This document shows, in pieces, positions 54,654-64,000 of a stretch of DNA of 64,000 nucleotides. The notes beneath the pieces are model-generated. The model made no database searches, was not told the DNA's origin, and saw nothing but the letters and a program-made list of their open reading frames with translations. Location of the stretch: assembly GCF_001687335.1 (NCBI RefSeq), contig NZ_MAGO01000001.1:186001-250000 (forward strand), written 5' to 3'. Made by a program: the position numbers and the translations under genes. How positions within the stretch are numbered: position 1 is the first letter of the stretch; every line of letters starts with the position of its first letter. Origin of the DNA: Dissulfuribacter thermophilus. GTDB lineage: Bacteria; Desulfobacterota; Dissulfuribacteria; Dissulfuribacterales; Dissulfuribacteraceae.

Positions 54654-55004
54654 ATGAAGACAAAAGTAGTTTTTCATGTTAATCGGGACGATCAGGAATC
54701 GCTGCTCATTGCTCTTGGCAACATGGAGAATCTCCTAAAGGTGGTGCCCCCAGAGGAAGCAGGGGTCTATCTACTTTCCAATGGTAAGTCTGTAAAATTG
54801 TTCCAACGTGACAGGGCTTCTGAATATGCTTCCACTGTAAAAAGTCTGTCTGAAAAGGGTGTGCACTTCTTGGTCTGCAATAATTCACTCAATAAGTTTG
54901 GTATAAAGCCCGATGAACTTATAGAGGTATGTGAAGTTGTACCAGCAGGTATTGTGGAACTCATTAAATTACAGTCCGAAGGATGTGCCTATGTAAAACC
55001 GTAG
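54654..55004 (+). CDS. DsrE-like protein
   Basis: 116 residues with the DsrE/YchN fold pattern: KVVFHVNRDDQESLLIALGN, a middle VYLLSNGKSVKLF strand, and FLVCNNSLNKFGI with a cysteine in the position used for sulfur relay in active members. Such proteins carry or sense sulfane sulfur. GGAGGAAA eight to ten bases upstream is a strong ribosome binding site. A clear terminator follows, so it is monocistronic. Confidence 0.82.
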   Translation: MKTKVVFHVNRDDQESLLIALGNMENLLKVVPPEEAGVYLLSNGKSVKLFQRDRASEYASTVKSLSEKGVHFLVCNNSLNKFGIKPDELIEVCEVVPAGIVELIKLQSEGCAYVKP

Positions 55005-55063
55005 TTGAATTTCAAGAAGAATTTTTTGTGATTCTTCGTGTGTATTGGAACTAATTTGTAAGC

Positions 55064-55102
55064 TGATGGCTCTTCTTTTCAGAAGAGTCCATCAATTTTT
55101 TT
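55064..55102 (+). terminator. Rho-independent terminator after the DsrE-like gene
   Basis: TGATGG-CT-CTTCT, loop, AGAAG-AGT-CCATCA, then AA and seven T. Good stem and T tract 60 bases after the stop. Confidence 0.88.
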
Positions 55103-55270
55103 GAAAATATTGATTGGGATTTTTAAATATCCTCATTGACTATTCTGAGGGAGTCCATCATGGTTAATGTGTTGTTTAATTCATCTTAAATTTTCAGAGA
55201 AAATTTACATTTAACCTCGGAGAAGGTTAAAAAATAGCTAAACTTGAAATATACTAATTTTATAGCCTTT

Positions 55271-56509
55271 ATGAATTTAAAAAAAAATATCGTATATGCC
55301 ATCCTAATATGGACCACCTTAGTAGCCGTTTCATTCACTATCAATTATCTGAACGCAATAAAAGAACAAAAAAGAATAGCCATTGAGACTGCTAGATGCG
55401 TTTTCGACATTATTCTCACTACCCGTATGTGGAATGCCAGTCATGGGGGCGTTTATGTAGTTGTTAATGATAAAGTCAAACCAAATCCATATCTCAAAGA
55501 TCCCATGAGGGATTTAGAACTTGATAATGGATTGAAGCTGACAAAAATTAATCCTGCCCTTATGACCAGACAAATTTCTGAGTTTGCAAAGGGAAAAGAA
55601 GGCATAGTATTCCACATTACCAGTCTTCGGCCAATCAATCCTTTAAATAAGCCAACTCCCATTGAAGAACGATTCCTCAAAGAATTTGAAAAAGGTGTAA
55701 AAGAGAGGGGCATTTTTATTAAGAGGGATGGAAAGACTTTTTACTTATATATGGCTCCCTTAATAACTAAAAAGACATGTCTTAAGTGTCATGCGCGGCA
55801 GGGCTATAAAGAAGGTGATATCAGAGGAGGTATAAGCATAACGCTTCCTTTCGTCATGGAGATGCCATGGCTACCTCTGGTGCTAGGACATATCGTCATA
55901 TGGGTGGTGGTTTTATGTGGGATTGTAATTGCTGGAAATAAATTAAACAACGCCTATGAAGAATTGAGAAGGCAAGCCGTGTTCGATTCTTTGACAGGTG
56001 TTCCCAATCGTAACAGCTTATTTAGACGTCTGGTTGAAGAATACAGACGATGCCAAAGATATAGCCAGCCTCTATCAGTGATTATGTGCGATGTGGACGA
56101 TTTCAAGGCATACAATGATGTCTACGGACATGTTAAGGGAGACGAATGTCTAAAAAAAGTTGCGCAGACCATAAGATCATCACTCAAAAGGCCTGGAGAT
56201 TTTTGTGCTCGCTATGGAGGCGAAGAGTTTGTAGTACTTTTACCAGACACATCTCTTGAAGGGGCATTACATGTAGCTGAAAGAATACGAGCGAATGTAG
56301 AAAAGATGGCAATTCCACATATAAAGTCGCCTATCCAGGTAGTGACTATAAGTCTCGGGGTCGCTGCTGCTGAATGTAATACTTCAATTTCACACTATGA
56401 GTTGATAAAGCGCGCTGATATCGCATTATATCTCGCAAAACAGCAGGGAAAAAATCAGATACAACCCTATATTGAAAGCGATCTAAAAGAGGAGACAGTC
56501 AATACCTAA
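55271..56509 (+). CDS. DUF3365 (Tll0287-like) haem-binding sensor with GGDEF domain
   Basis: 412 residues: membrane helix (IVYAILIWTTLVAVSFTINY), a periplasmic DUF3365 domain of about 150 residues with the c-type haem motif CLKCH preceded by APLITKKT, a second helix (LVLGHIVIWVVVLCGIVIAG), then a GGDEF domain with YGGEEF and an I-site RPGD five residues before it. It should make c-di-GMP in response to redox state or a haem ligand. The ATG at 55271 is preferred; a TTG at 55244 would add nine residues, and neither has a strong ribosome binding site. No operon partner. Confidence 0.88.
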   Translation: MNLKKNIVYAILIWTTLVAVSFTINYLNAIKEQKRIAIETARCVFDIILTTRMWNASHGGVYVVVNDKVKPNPYLKDPMRDLELDNGLKLTKINPALMTRQISEFAKGKEGIVFHITSLRPINPLNKPTPIEERFLKEFEKGVKERGIFIKRDGKTFYLYMAPLITKKTCLKCHARQGYKEGDIRGGISITLPFVMEMPWLPLVLGHIVIWVVVLCGIVIAGNKLNNAYEELRRQAVFDSLTGVPNRNSLFRRLVEEYRRCQRYSQPLSVIMCDVDDFKAYNDVYGHVKGDECLKKVAQTIRSSLKRPGDFCARYGGEEFVVLLPDTSLEGALHVAERIRANVEKMAIPHIKSPIQVVTISLGVAAAECNTSISHYELIKRADIALYLAKQQGKNQIQPYIESDLKEETVNT

Positions 56510-56521
56510 TCGGTTCTCATA

Positions 56522-56763
56522 ATTTACCGTGGAAATACCCGTTGGGATAATTCGCCTAATATGACAGGAAGAAGGTAGAAGGTAGAAGGAAGAAGCAAGC
56601 CTTGCCTGTACCAAAGCCAGAGACTGGAGGGCGAAGACGTTATAAAAAGTTCAAGGTGCAAAGTTCTCTTCCTTCAACTCAAAACTCAAAACTCAACACT
56701 TCTGAAATGCTCAACACTTTTATACGGGGGGTGACGAATTCGTTCGTCATGAAAGTTTGGGAT
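56522..56763. repeat. Dispersed repeat, family 2, copy C
   Basis: The whole gap between the DUF3365-GGDEF gene and argJ. It closely matches copy A: GGAAATACCCGTTGGGATAA, an AGAAGGTAGAAGGTAGAAGG tract, GCCTGTACCAAAGCCAGAG, CTCAAAACTCAAAACTCAAC, CTTCTGAAATGCTCAACACT and GTGACGAATTCGTTCGTCAT at the end. Confidence 0.7.
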
Positions 56764-57980
56764 TAACTTCTATAGTCTGCGTTTATTGACACATATTCCC
56801 TTGAAAGATCTGTGGTGAGGATTGAGGCCTTGCCTTTTCCAAGCCCAAGATCCAGGATGAGTCGAAAAGAGGTTTTCTCCATGGCGGATCTTGCACGTTC
56901 CTCTGCTTCCTTTCCTAGGCCCAAGCCATTGTCAACAAGTAGATGGTCATCAATCCATAGCTTTATCTTGGATTCATCCATGGGAATCAGGGTCTTGCCT
57001 GCACTTGCAAGGACCCTACCCCAATTGGGATCCTGGCCAAAAAATGCGGTCTTTACAAGTGGTGAATTTGAGATTGCCTGTGCTATTTTTATGGCATCAT
57101 CCTGGCTCTTTGCGCCTTTTACAACCACTTCTACTGCCTTTGTCGCTCCCTCACCATCTTCAACAATCATTCTGGAAAGTTCCATACATATTGCATCTAG
57201 TGCATCCTTAAAGGCAAATAGATTGTCAGAGCCATCTTTGAGGACGTCCCCACCTGAGAGTCCATTTGCCATCACTAGTACTGTGTCGTTAGTACTTGTG
57301 TCTCCGTCGACTGTTATCCTATTAAAGCTCTTTTCACATGCATCTTGAAGGAGCTCTTGGAGAAGACCGCCACGAACTCTAGCATCGGTAACAATAAAGG
57401 CCAACATTGTTGCATGCGGCGGACCGAGATTTGGGCCGATCATTCCGGCCCCCTTGGCCATGCCGAATAGGCTGATACTTGTGCCATCAAGGTCAAGGCG
57501 CATGCCCTTTGTTTTTTCTCTGGTATCTGTTGTGAGTATTGCCTTGGAAACTTCCAGAAGCCCGTCTTCTGTGAGGTTTTCCAAGAGTTCTGGTATGGCG
57601 TTTACTATCTTTTCGGCTGGAAGCTGTTCTCCGATGACGCCTGTGGATGACATCAGGACCATGTCTTGATCCACACCCAATTCCTTGGCTAGGGCATCTA
57701 AAATAAGATTAGTCCGCTTGATGCCGAGTTCTCCTGTACAGGCATTGGCATTTCCGCTATTTACCAAAAGAGCCTTGAGGAGTACCTCTTTTTTTTCTTT
57801 AAATCTTTGAATACCAATTTTTACAGGGGCTGCCTTTACTGAATTTTTAGTAAAGCATGCTGCAGAGACTGCTGGAACGTCTGATACTATCATGCCTAGG
57901 TCTGGCCTACCCTGGTATCTTATGTTTGCGATTGTAGCTGCCCCTCTAAAACCTTTTACTTTAATCGCAGATGTATCCAT
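56763..57980 (-). CDS. argJ: Bifunctional glutamate N-acetyltransferase / N-acetyltransferase ArgJ
   Basis: Transfers the acetyl group of N-acetylornithine to glutamate in the cyclic arginine pathway; many members also use acetyl-CoA. The self-cleavage site is in GPPHATMLAFIVTDA (cleavage before the threonine), with LLVNSGNANACTGELG and VDGDTSTNDTVLVM as further signatures. 405 residues, full length. An ArgA-like acetyltransferase lies 2.7 kb away. The gene is 18 bases after secA on the same strand, so they may share a transcript. Confidence 0.95.
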   Translation of the reverse strand: MDTSAIKVKGFRGAATIANIRYQGRPDLGMIVSDVPAVSAACFTKNSVKAAPVKIGIQRFKEKKEVLLKALLVNSGNANACTGELGIKRTNLILDALAKELGVDQDMVLMSSTGVIGEQLPAEKIVNAIPELLENLTEDGLLEVSKAILTTDTREKTKGMRLDLDGTSISLFGMAKGAGMIGPNLGPPHATMLAFIVTDARVRGGLLQELLQDACEKSFNRITVDGDTSTNDTVLVMANGLSGGDVLKDGSDNLFAFKDALDAICMELSRMIVEDGEGATKAVEVVVKGAKSQDDAIKIAQAISNSPLVKTAFFGQDPNWGRVLASAGKTLIPMDESKIKLWIDDHLLVDNGLGLGKEAEERARSAMEKTSFRLILDLGLGKGKASILTTDLSREYVSINADYRS

Positions 57981-57998
57981 CAGAGCGTCCTTTCGTAA

Positions 57999-60536
57999 TT
58001 ATTTCCTGCCGCAGCATTTTTTATACTTTTTGCCACTTCCGCAGGGACACGGGTCATTTCTACCCACTTTTTTCCCTTGGCGCCGGTAGGTTTGTGGTTT
58101 TTGAGCTTCTTCTTCGCCATGACTCAATTTTAGTTTTTCCTGCTTGCGACGCCTTTCTTCTTCAAGACGTTCTATCTCCACCTCGCGCATTGGACGTATT
58201 CGTAGAAGAAGACTGAGGGATTCCTCCTTGAAGCGATCTACCATATCAAGGAACATCTGGTAACCTTCCCTCTTGTATTCCTGCAATGGGTCCTTTTGAC
58301 CATATCCCCTCAGTCCAATACCCTCTCTTAAGTGATCCATGCTGAGAAGATGGTCTTTCCAGAGGTTATCAAGGGTCTGAAGCACAATGAAGCGTTCGAC
58401 TTGGCGCATCTCTTCACTGCCAAATCTTGCCTCTTGTTCTTCATAGGCCTTAAACAAGGCTTCTCTTATGACCTTTTCAAGTTCTTCTTTGGTAAAGGCA
58501 TCTATTTCCGAAGGCGAAATGGAAAGTTCAACGCCGAATCCACCGTATAGCCTTTCCTTGAGGGCCTTCCAATCCCATTCTGATGGAGGCGTCTTTTCAT
58601 CTCCGTAGGTGTCTGCAAGTTTTTCTGCTACCTCTTCAGCAAAGCCCAGTACTGTATCTCTTAGGCTTCCTCCTGCCAGGATTTCCCGCCTCTGAGAGTA
58701 GACCACTGTCCTTTGAGTATTCATTACGTCGTCGTATTCGAGGAGGTGCTTTCTTATCTCAAAGTTATGGGCCTCAACCTTTCTCTGGGCATTTTCAATG
58801 GCCTTGGAAAGCATTGGATGCTCTATGGGCTCCCCTTCCTCCATACCCAGTTTATCCATCATCTTTTGGATTTTGTCACCGCCAAAGATCCTCAAAAGAT
58901 CGTCTTCAAGGGATAGATAGAATCTTGAGGAGCCGGGATCTCCTTGCCTACCTGCACGTCCACGGAGCTGGTTGTCAATGCGCCTTGATTCATGGCGCTC
59001 TGTGCCTAGAATGTGTAGGCCGCCCAGCTCTCTTACCCCTTCTCCGAGGACAATGTCAGTACCGCGCCCCGCCATGTTGGTGGCAATGGTGACTTTGCCT
59101 TTTTCACCTGCGTGTTTTACGATTTCTGCCTCTCTTTCATGGTGTTTGGCATTCAATACCTCATGAGGGATGCCACGCTTTTTGAGCATCTTTGAGAGCA
59201 TCTCAGAGTTTTCCACGCTGGTGGTACCAACGAGGACTGGCCTTCCGATTTTGTGGAGCTCTTCAATTTCCTTTACTGCTGCCTCAAACTTTTCCCTTAC
59301 TGTCCTGAAGACAAGGTCTGGGTAGTCTTCCCTTATCATGGGTTTGTGCGTGGGGATGACCACCACGTCAAGATCGTAAATCTTTTTGAATTCCTCTGCT
59401 TCTGTATCGGCTGTACCAGTCATACCGGCAAGCTTTTCATACATTCTAAAGAAATTCTGAAACGTTATGGAAGCGAGGGTCTGGTTTTCGCTTTCTATCT
59501 TTACCCCTTCTTTGGCCTCCAGGGCCTGGTGGAGGCCGTCAGAATAACGCCTTCCAGGCATTAGACGTCCAGTAAATTCATCTACAATTATGACTTGGCC
59601 GTCCTTTACTATGTAATCTACGTCTTTTTTAAAGAGTACATGGGCCTTTAGGGCCTGTTGTACGTGGTGTAGGAGTTCTGTATTTGCCGGGTCGTAGAGG
59701 TTATCTATCTTTAACAATTTTTCGCACTGAGCTACGCCTTCTTCGGTGAGGGTTACTGTTCTGGCCTTTTCGTCTATGGTATAATGAAGTTCGTTTTTAA
59801 GGTGTGGAATAATGCGATCTACCCTGTAATAGAGCTCTGTAGACTCTTCTGAGGGGCCTGAAATGATCAGAGGGGTCCTCGCCTCGTCGATGAGAATACT
59901 GTCTACTTCGTCTACGATAGCATAGTAAAACTCCCTCTGTACCATATCCTCAAGGGAGTATTTCATGTTGTCTCTCAAATAATCAAAGCCAAACTCGTTA
60001 TTAGTGCCGTAGGTTACGTCGCACAGATAGGCCTCTTTCCTCTCTGCATCGTCGAGCCCATGTACGATCACTCCCACTGTAAGGCCAAGGAATTTATAGA
60101 CGGCCCCCATCCACTCCGCGTCTCTTTTGGCCAAATAATCGTTAACAGTAACAACATGTACGCCACGGCCGGTGAGAGCATTCAGATATACAGGCATGGT
60201 GGCCACAAGTGTCTTACCTTCACCTGTCTTCATTTCAGCAATTTTCCCCTGGTGAAGGACAATGCCACCTATTAATTGGACGTCGTAGGGCCTCATGCCC
60301 AAGACCCTCTTTGAGGCCTCACGTACAACTGCAAAGGCCTCTGGAAGAAGGGAATCTAAAGATTCGCCCTTTTGAAGGCGTTCTTTAAATTCCTGGGTCT
60401 TTTTAGATAACGCAGCATCATCCAGTTTGGATACTTCTGGTTCAAGGGAGTTTATCTTGTCCACTATTGGACGAATACGTTTTAACTCGCGATCGTGCTT
60501 TGTCCCTATTATCTTTGTGAGCAGCTTTGCCAGCAT
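57999..60536 (-). CDS. secA: Protein translocase ATPase SecA
   Basis: Motor of the Sec export pathway. 845 residues: nucleotide-binding domain 1 with Walker [18 protein letters not shown] and the DEVD box [20 protein letters not shown], the preprotein cross-linking and helical-wing domains, [17 protein letters not shown] in domain 2, and the C-terminal zinc-binding SEC-C motif [17 protein letters not shown]. All parts are present. The ribosome binding site region is AGGAG, upstream of the ATG. Confidence 0.97.
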   Translation of the reverse strand: MLAKLLTKIIGTKHDRELKRIRPIVDKINSLEPEVSKLDDAALSKKTQEFKERLQKGESLDSLLPEAFAVVREASKRVLGMRPYDVQLIGGIVLHQGKIAEMKTGEGKTLVATMPVYLNALTGRGVHVVTVNDYLAKRDAEWMGAVYKFLGLTVGVIVHGLDDAERKEAYLCDVTYGTNNEFGFDYLRDNMKYSLEDMVQREFYYAIVDEVDSILIDEARTPLIISGPSEESTELYYRVDRIIPHLKNELHYTIDEKARTVTLTEEGVAQCEKLLKIDNLYDPANTELLHHVQQALKAHVLFKKDVDYIVKDGQVIIVDEFTGRLMPGRRYSDGLHQALEAKEGVKIESENQTLASITFQNFFRMYEKLAGMTGTADTEAEEFKKIYDLDVVVIPTHKPMIREDYPDLVFRTVREKFEAAVKEIEELHKIGRPVLVGTTSVENSEMLSKMLKKRGIPHEVLNAKHHEREAEIVKHAGEKGKVTIATNMAGRGTDIVLGEGVRELGGLHILGTERHESRRIDNQLRGRAGRQGDPGSSRFYLSLEDDLLRIFGGDKIQKMMDKLGMEEGEPIEHPMLSKAIENAQRKVEAHNFEIRKHLLEYDDVMNTQRTVVYSQRREILAGGSLRDTVLGFAEEVAEKLADTYGDEKTPPSEWDWKALKERLYGGFGVELSISPSEIDAFTKEELEKVIREALFKAYEEQEARFGSEEMRQVERFIVLQTLDNLWKDHLLSMDHLREGIGLRGYGQKDPLQEYKREGYQMFLDMVDRFKEESLSLLLRIRPMREVEIERLEEERRRKQEKLKLSHGEEEAQKPQTYRRQGKKVGRNDPCPCGSGKKYKKCCGRK

Positions 60537-60695
60537 ATTATGATATTCTCCTGTATTCTCCTAGCTAAATCCTGCATGGTGAATGCGGGAAAAATTTTAA
60601 CACGATGGGATTCACCCGAAAAGTGAATTATCGTTCTTGGGCCAACAGCTTTTAACCTGTTATGGTTTACTCATTCGCCATGAAGGATCTAGGTC

Positions 60696-61148
60696 CTATA
60701 ATTCTATCATGAGAGCCACTTCATCGCAGTCTGGAAATTTAGGGCATTTTAGACAATCTGACCAGACCTTGTGTGGCAGGATCTTTTTGTCCACTTCTTT
60801 GAATCCCATTTTTTTGAAAAAGATGGGTTGATAAGTGAGGGTAAAAACTCGATAGATTTCTAGTGTCAGAGCCTCGGAAATAGCAAATTCTACTAGAGCG
60901 GAGCCGATGCCTCGTCCTTGAAACTGCTCCATTACAGCGAGGGACCTGATCTCAGCAAGGTTTTCCCAGGATATGTGTAGTGCGCAGGTTGCAACTATGT
61001 TACCTTCCTCATTGACGAACACGGAATAGTCCCGTAGGTGGTCATAGAGATCACTTAGGGACCGAGGTAGCAATAGCCCCTTGTCACCAAAGTGAGTCAG
61101 GATCGAGTGTATGTTGGGTATGTCACTAATTTTGGCCTTTCTGATCAA
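60696..61148 (-). CDS. GNAT N-acetyltransferase (short ArgA-like)
   Basis: 150-residue GNAT protein. The acetyl-CoA binding motif A is RSLAVMEQFQGRGIGSALVE. The C-terminal cysteine block CLKCPKFPDC is typical of short acetyltransferases that deltaproteobacteria often use for N-acetylglutamate synthesis, so a role next to argJ in arginine synthesis is likely but not proved. It follows the SPOR gene by two bases. Confidence 0.82.
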   Translation of the reverse strand: MIRKAKISDIPNIHSILTHFGDKGLLLPRSLSDLYDHLRDYSVFVNEEGNIVATCALHISWENLAEIRSLAVMEQFQGRGIGSALVEFAISEALTLEIYRVFTLTYQPIFFKKMGFKEVDKKILPHKVWSDCLKCPKFPDCDEVALMIEL

Positions 61149-61150
61149 GG

Positions 61151-61843
61151 TTATCTCACAGGAATTATATATGATTTTTGCTTAAATTTTTTTATGAGTT
61201 CCTCTGCCCCCTTCTTGGCCTCCTCTATTGATGGATACCTGCCAATACAGACTCTGTGCCAGATGCCCTTCTTTGGACCTAGGTCGATCTTTTTTACAAA
61301 TGCCTCAAAGCCCCTGTTCCGCCATCGAAGAACCTCTCGTTGCGCATGCTTCATATCACGAAAAGAGGCGACCTGTAATGCAAAATATGGTCTTGGTTTA
61401 CTTCTGGATAGATTCTTGCTTGGCTTAGAAACCTTGTGAACGATATTTTCCTGAGGCCTCTGCGGGGTCGATTTGACTTCTGGTTTAATATCTTCTGTAA
61501 TGAGAGTTTCCTGCGATGTATGAGATTCAGCCTGTTTTTCTTCTTTAAGGACCAAAGATTTTGACGTGGAGTCGTCTTTTTTATGGTTGGAAGACGATTC
61601 CTTCATTGTAAAGAGAGGTTTTTCCTCAGAAGGCCTGGCATCGTATGATTCTCTAGACTGAATTTGGGACTCAATAGGCGGGTTAAGGAGTTCTCTGGCT
61701 GGGGTTGTAACCTTTTTCCCCACCCAAACCCCTAAGACAAAAGTCCAGATAATAGCTGCAAGGCCGCCGGTTATTACAGCCATAAGGCCTCCCCAACCCA
61801 TCTCAAGCCTAAAGGGCGGCCTTTTTTTTGTCTTTTTTGCCAT
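61151..61843 (-). CDS. SPOR-domain membrane protein
   Basis: 230 residues: a basic cytosolic tail (AKKTKKRPPFRLEMGW), one membrane helix (AVITGGLAAIIWTFVLGVWV), a long polar linker rich in S, E and K, and a C-terminal SPOR domain (YFALQVASFRDMKHAQREVL ... HRVCIGRYPSIEEAKKGAEE). SPOR domains bind denuded peptidoglycan, typically at the division septum; the specific function is unknown. Likely co-transcribed with argS upstream. Confidence 0.85.
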   Translation of the reverse strand: MAKKTKKRPPFRLEMGWGGLMAVITGGLAAIIWTFVLGVWVGKKVTTPARELLNPPIESQIQSRESYDARPSEEKPLFTMKESSSNHKKDDSTSKSLVLKEEKQAESHTSQETLITEDIKPEVKSTPQRPQENIVHKVSKPSKNLSRSKPRPYFALQVASFRDMKHAQREVLRWRNRGFEAFVKKIDLGPKKGIWHRVCIGRYPSIEEAKKGAEELIKKFKQKSYIIPVR

Positions 61844-61926
61844 TTGTTTCGCCTTTTGCCTACATCATATGCTACATTTGTAGCAGGTAACGGTGCAATC
61901 CCCGAAAAAATCTATCATATTGAAAT

Positions 61927-62036
61927 GTATTTGCTTTCAGGGGCGCCGTAGATACAAGGCGGAGGGCGCGAAGTCGTACTCCCTGTACGTCGAGCGCCCG
62001 ACAACGCAATAGATGCGGTGCCCTGGAAGCAAATAC
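61927..62036. mobile_element. 110-bp inverted-repeat element after argS
   Basis: Left end GTATTTGCTTTCAGGGGCGCC, read with the right end GGTGCCCTGGAAGCAAATAC, forms about 20-bp imperfect inverted repeats. The interior AAGGCGGAGGGCGCGAAGTC, GTACTCCCTGTAC and CGCCCGACAACGCA resembles the interior (reverse strand) of the 258-bp elements: GGCGGAGGG, CGTACT, CCCGACAACGCA. It touches the argS stop codon and could also act as a transcription barrier. Confidence 0.7.
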
Positions 62037-63706
62037 TACATTGTTTCTGGCGCTTCTACCCCCAGAAGAGCAAGTCCGTTTCTTAAGACTTGTTTTACTC
62101 CCCTGGCCAGATAGAGGCGGGCAAAAGTAAGTTCTTCTTCATCCGTAATGAATCTATGTTTGTTATAATAGCCATGAAGCTTTGATGCAAGCTCGGTGAG
62201 GTAAAAGCTGAGTCCGTGCGGTTCAAAATTGATTGCACATGACTCTACTATTTTGGGAAAGGCCTCCAGCGCTTTTAGTATCGTAAGTTCCTCTTTGGTG
62301 TTTAAGAGCTCCACTTTGGGCTGGTCTTTGAGTTCATCGGGATTAATTCCCTTTTCTCTTGCCTTTTCAAATACGCTTGAAAGCCTGGCATGAGCATATT
62401 GTACGTAATAAACTGGGTTTTCTTGACTCTTCTTCCGAGCGACCTCCAGATCAAAATCTAGGTGGCTGTCTGAGCGCCTGGTGAGAAAGATAAACCTTGC
62501 GGCGTCCTTTCCCACATCTTCTAGGACTTCTCTTAGGGTGACAAACTCACCTGCCCTGGTGCTCATGGCCTTCAATTTCCCACCTTCTAGGAGGTTTACA
62601 AGCTGAACAAGTATTACCTTTAATCCTTCTGGGTCTTTGCCAAGGGCTTCTATGGCTGCCTTGACCCTTGGAACATAACCGTGGTGGTCAGCGCCCCATA
62701 TGTCGACGAGTATATCGAATCCACGTTCGCACTTATTTCTGTGATAGGCTATGTCTGCAGCAAAGTAAGTGGTAACGCCATTTGAGCGTCGTACTACCCT
62801 ATCTTTTTCATCCCCAAAGGCCGAGGATCTAAACCACAATGCCCCGTCCTTTTCATATATATGACCGCTTGCACGTAATTCCTCTATGGTTTGTTCAACA
62901 AAACCTGAGTCATGTAAGGTTTTTTCACTAAACCAATTATCAAAAAGACAGTTAAAGTCCTCGAGGTCTTTTTTGATGCCGAGGCTAATGTCTTTTACTG
63001 CAACCTCAGTGAAAAAATCGAGGCACTCTTCTAATGGAACGTCAAGAAACTTGTCGCCCTGGGTCTCAACGACCTTTTTTGCAATTTCTCGTATGTATTC
63101 CCCTTGGTAACATTCCTTTGGAAATTCGATTTCACGTCCAAAGCATTCTTGATATCTAAGATAAACGCTTTTACCAAGGGTGTTCATCTGATTCCCGGCA
63201 TCGTTAATGTAGTATTCTCTCTGGACTTCATAGCCGGCAAAGTCAAGGATCCTGGCCAGACTGTCTCCAATGGCGGCACCTCTGCCGTGGCCAACGTGAA
63301 GCGGGCCTGTGGGATTGGCGCTTACGTATTCTACTAGTACCCTCTTGCCCTGTCCGGTGTCAGTTCTGCCGTATGCATCGCCTTGGGACAAGATGTTCTT
63401 CAAGTGTTGTTGCCAGTATGACTCAGCAATGAAAAAGTTTAGAAAACCTGGACCTGCTATCTCGATTTTTTTGAAGATTGAGTCCTTTTCAAGTAGGCCT
63501 TTTAAGATTTCGCCAATGGCCCTTGGGGGCATTTTTAAAGGCCCTGCCATGGCTAGTGCGATATTGCTGGAGTAGTCTCCATGGGCCTCTAGCTTTGGGG
63601 TAGAGATTTGGTGCCTGGGTTGAGCACCAGTTTGGGGCAAATCCCCATTTTCTACAGCGGAATTAAACGCCTCTATGACCTTATTATAAATAATTTTTTG
63701 TATCAT
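62036..63706 (-). CDS. argS: Arginyl-tRNA synthetase
   Basis: Class I synthetase charging tRNA-Arg. 556 residues: N-terminal Add-1 domain, the HIGH-type motif SANPTGPLHVGHGRGAAIGD, the KMSKS-type loop GKLKAMSTRAGEFVTLREVL, and the DALR anticodon-binding domain with YVQYAHARLSSVFEKA. Complete. Divergent from cysS across 157 bases. Confidence 0.97.
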   Translation of the reverse strand: MIQKIIYNKVIEAFNSAVENGDLPQTGAQPRHQISTPKLEAHGDYSSNIALAMAGPLKMPPRAIGEILKGLLEKDSIFKKIEIAGPGFLNFFIAESYWQQHLKNILSQGDAYGRTDTGQGKRVLVEYVSANPTGPLHVGHGRGAAIGDSLARILDFAGYEVQREYYINDAGNQMNTLGKSVYLRYQECFGREIEFPKECYQGEYIREIAKKVVETQGDKFLDVPLEECLDFFTEVAVKDISLGIKKDLEDFNCLFDNWFSEKTLHDSGFVEQTIEELRASGHIYEKDGALWFRSSAFGDEKDRVVRRSNGVTTYFAADIAYHRNKCERGFDILVDIWGADHHGYVPRVKAAIEALGKDPEGLKVILVQLVNLLEGGKLKAMSTRAGEFVTLREVLEDVGKDAARFIFLTRRSDSHLDFDLEVARKKSQENPVYYVQYAHARLSSVFEKAREKGINPDELKDQPKVELLNTKEELTILKALEAFPKIVESCAINFEPHGLSFYLTELASKLHGYYNKHRFITDEEELTFARLYLARGVKQVLRNGLALLGVEAPETM

Positions 63707-63796
63707 GACGCTTGAAATTAAGATTGTGGCGTCTGAATGTCAAGACTGGATATTTCATATTTGCCCCCTTGAATCTTCAATTGTGCCAACGTGACT

Positions 63797-63826
63797 TTGA
63801 CGCATCCCTGAGATTTAAATTAACAT
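63797..63826 (+). promoter_or_regulatory. Possible cysS promoter
   Basis: TTGACG (63797-63802) and TAACAT 18 bases later, giving a leader of about 30 bases. A second TTGACA at 63829 has a poor -10 (TATGAG) close to the start codon. Tentative. Confidence 0.3.
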
Positions 63827-63863
63827 TCTTGACATTACAAAAAAAAAACACTATGAGACCAGC

Positions 63864-64000
63864 ATGGCTATTACAGTATATTCATCGCATTTGAAAAAGA
63901 AGATCCCTTTCTCCCCTATTGAAGAGGGAAAGGTGCGAATGTATGTATGCGGAATTACCGCATATGACAGGTGCCATATTGGCCATGCCCGTTCCGCAGT
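63864..64000 (+). CDS. cysS: Cysteinyl-tRNA synthetase, N-terminal part (runs off the window)
   Basis: The last 137 bases encode [20 protein letters not shown], then [20 protein letters not shown]. The zinc cysteine in VCGIT and the HIGH motif HIGHARSA identify CysRS. The alternative ATG at 63853 is out of frame and soon stops. The rest lies beyond the window. Confidence 0.92.
   Translation, partial: MAITVYSSHLKKKIPFSPIEEGKVRMYVCGITAYDRCHIGHARSA

Noticed and set aside
56640-56720. CRISPR-like short repeats (CTCAAAACTCAAAACTCAAC)
   Set aside because: Adjacent low-complexity words with no spacers of constant length; part of the dispersed repeat.

Overview
The window reads as the chromosome of an anaerobic, sulfur-metabolising bacterium of the old Deltaproteobacteria (Desulfobacterota-like). 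This is inferred from a four-subunit pyruvate:ferredoxin oxidoreductase, a TusA/DsrE-type YedF protein, a separate DsrE-like protein, a tetrathionate-reductase-type TtrBCA complex, PilS/PilR-type signalling, several c-di-GMP genes and a short ArgA-like acetyltransferase beside argJ. Most of the sequence looks AT-leaning with dense, often overlapping operons. The ttr block is visibly more GC-rich.

Region by region: 1-3.6 kb holds the end of a TPR protein and a membrane GGDEF-EAL protein. 3.7-6.7 kb is porGDAB, closed by a good terminator. 6.9-12.2 kb is pyrB-pyrC running into a sigma-54 response regulator and its PilS-like kinase. 12.4-16.9 kb holds yedF, a THUMP rRNA methyltransferase, mobB and an unusual large AAA+ ATPase. 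17.1-21.8 kb holds gatB, mtnA, a GAF protein, a possible structured RNA and mreB. 22.2-28.1 kb is tig-clpP-clpX-lon on the minus strand and tRNA-Leu. 28.2-39.4 kb holds recN, a ThiI-like thiolase, a PpiD/SurA foldase, the classical rpmH-rnpA-yidD-yidC-jag-mnmE cluster, an IMPase-Nudix fusion and an Mth938-like gene.

39.4-51 kb is an accessory island and the most interesting part. It contains a decayed integron: an IntI-type integrase with an in-frame stop, a cassette whose front core (TTAGCC) is complementary to the R'' core of its own terminal attC (GGCTAAC), and a second cassette encoding a HEPN-like protein. A decayed IS1182-like element sits exactly in the attC R' core between the two cassettes. 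That IS was itself hit by a 258-bp non-coding inverted-repeat element (MITE) with a 5-bp target duplication. A second 258-bp copy, also with a 5-bp duplication, lies next to the integrase, and more diverged relatives lie at 50.5 and 61.9 kb. After the cassettes come ttrB-ttrC-ttrA, followed by a second fragment of the same IS right end, so the respiratory operon lies between two IS ends in direct orientation.

51.6-56.5 kb is a signalling region: a KaiC-like ATPase, a receiver protein and a diguanylate cyclase in one minus-strand operon, then a DsrE-like protein and a haem-binding DUF3365-GGDEF protein. 56.8-64 kb returns to housekeeping: argJ, secA, a GNAT acetyltransferase, a SPOR protein, argS, and the start of divergent cysS. 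A second repeat family, rich in AACTCAAAACTC-like words, occupies gaps at five places.
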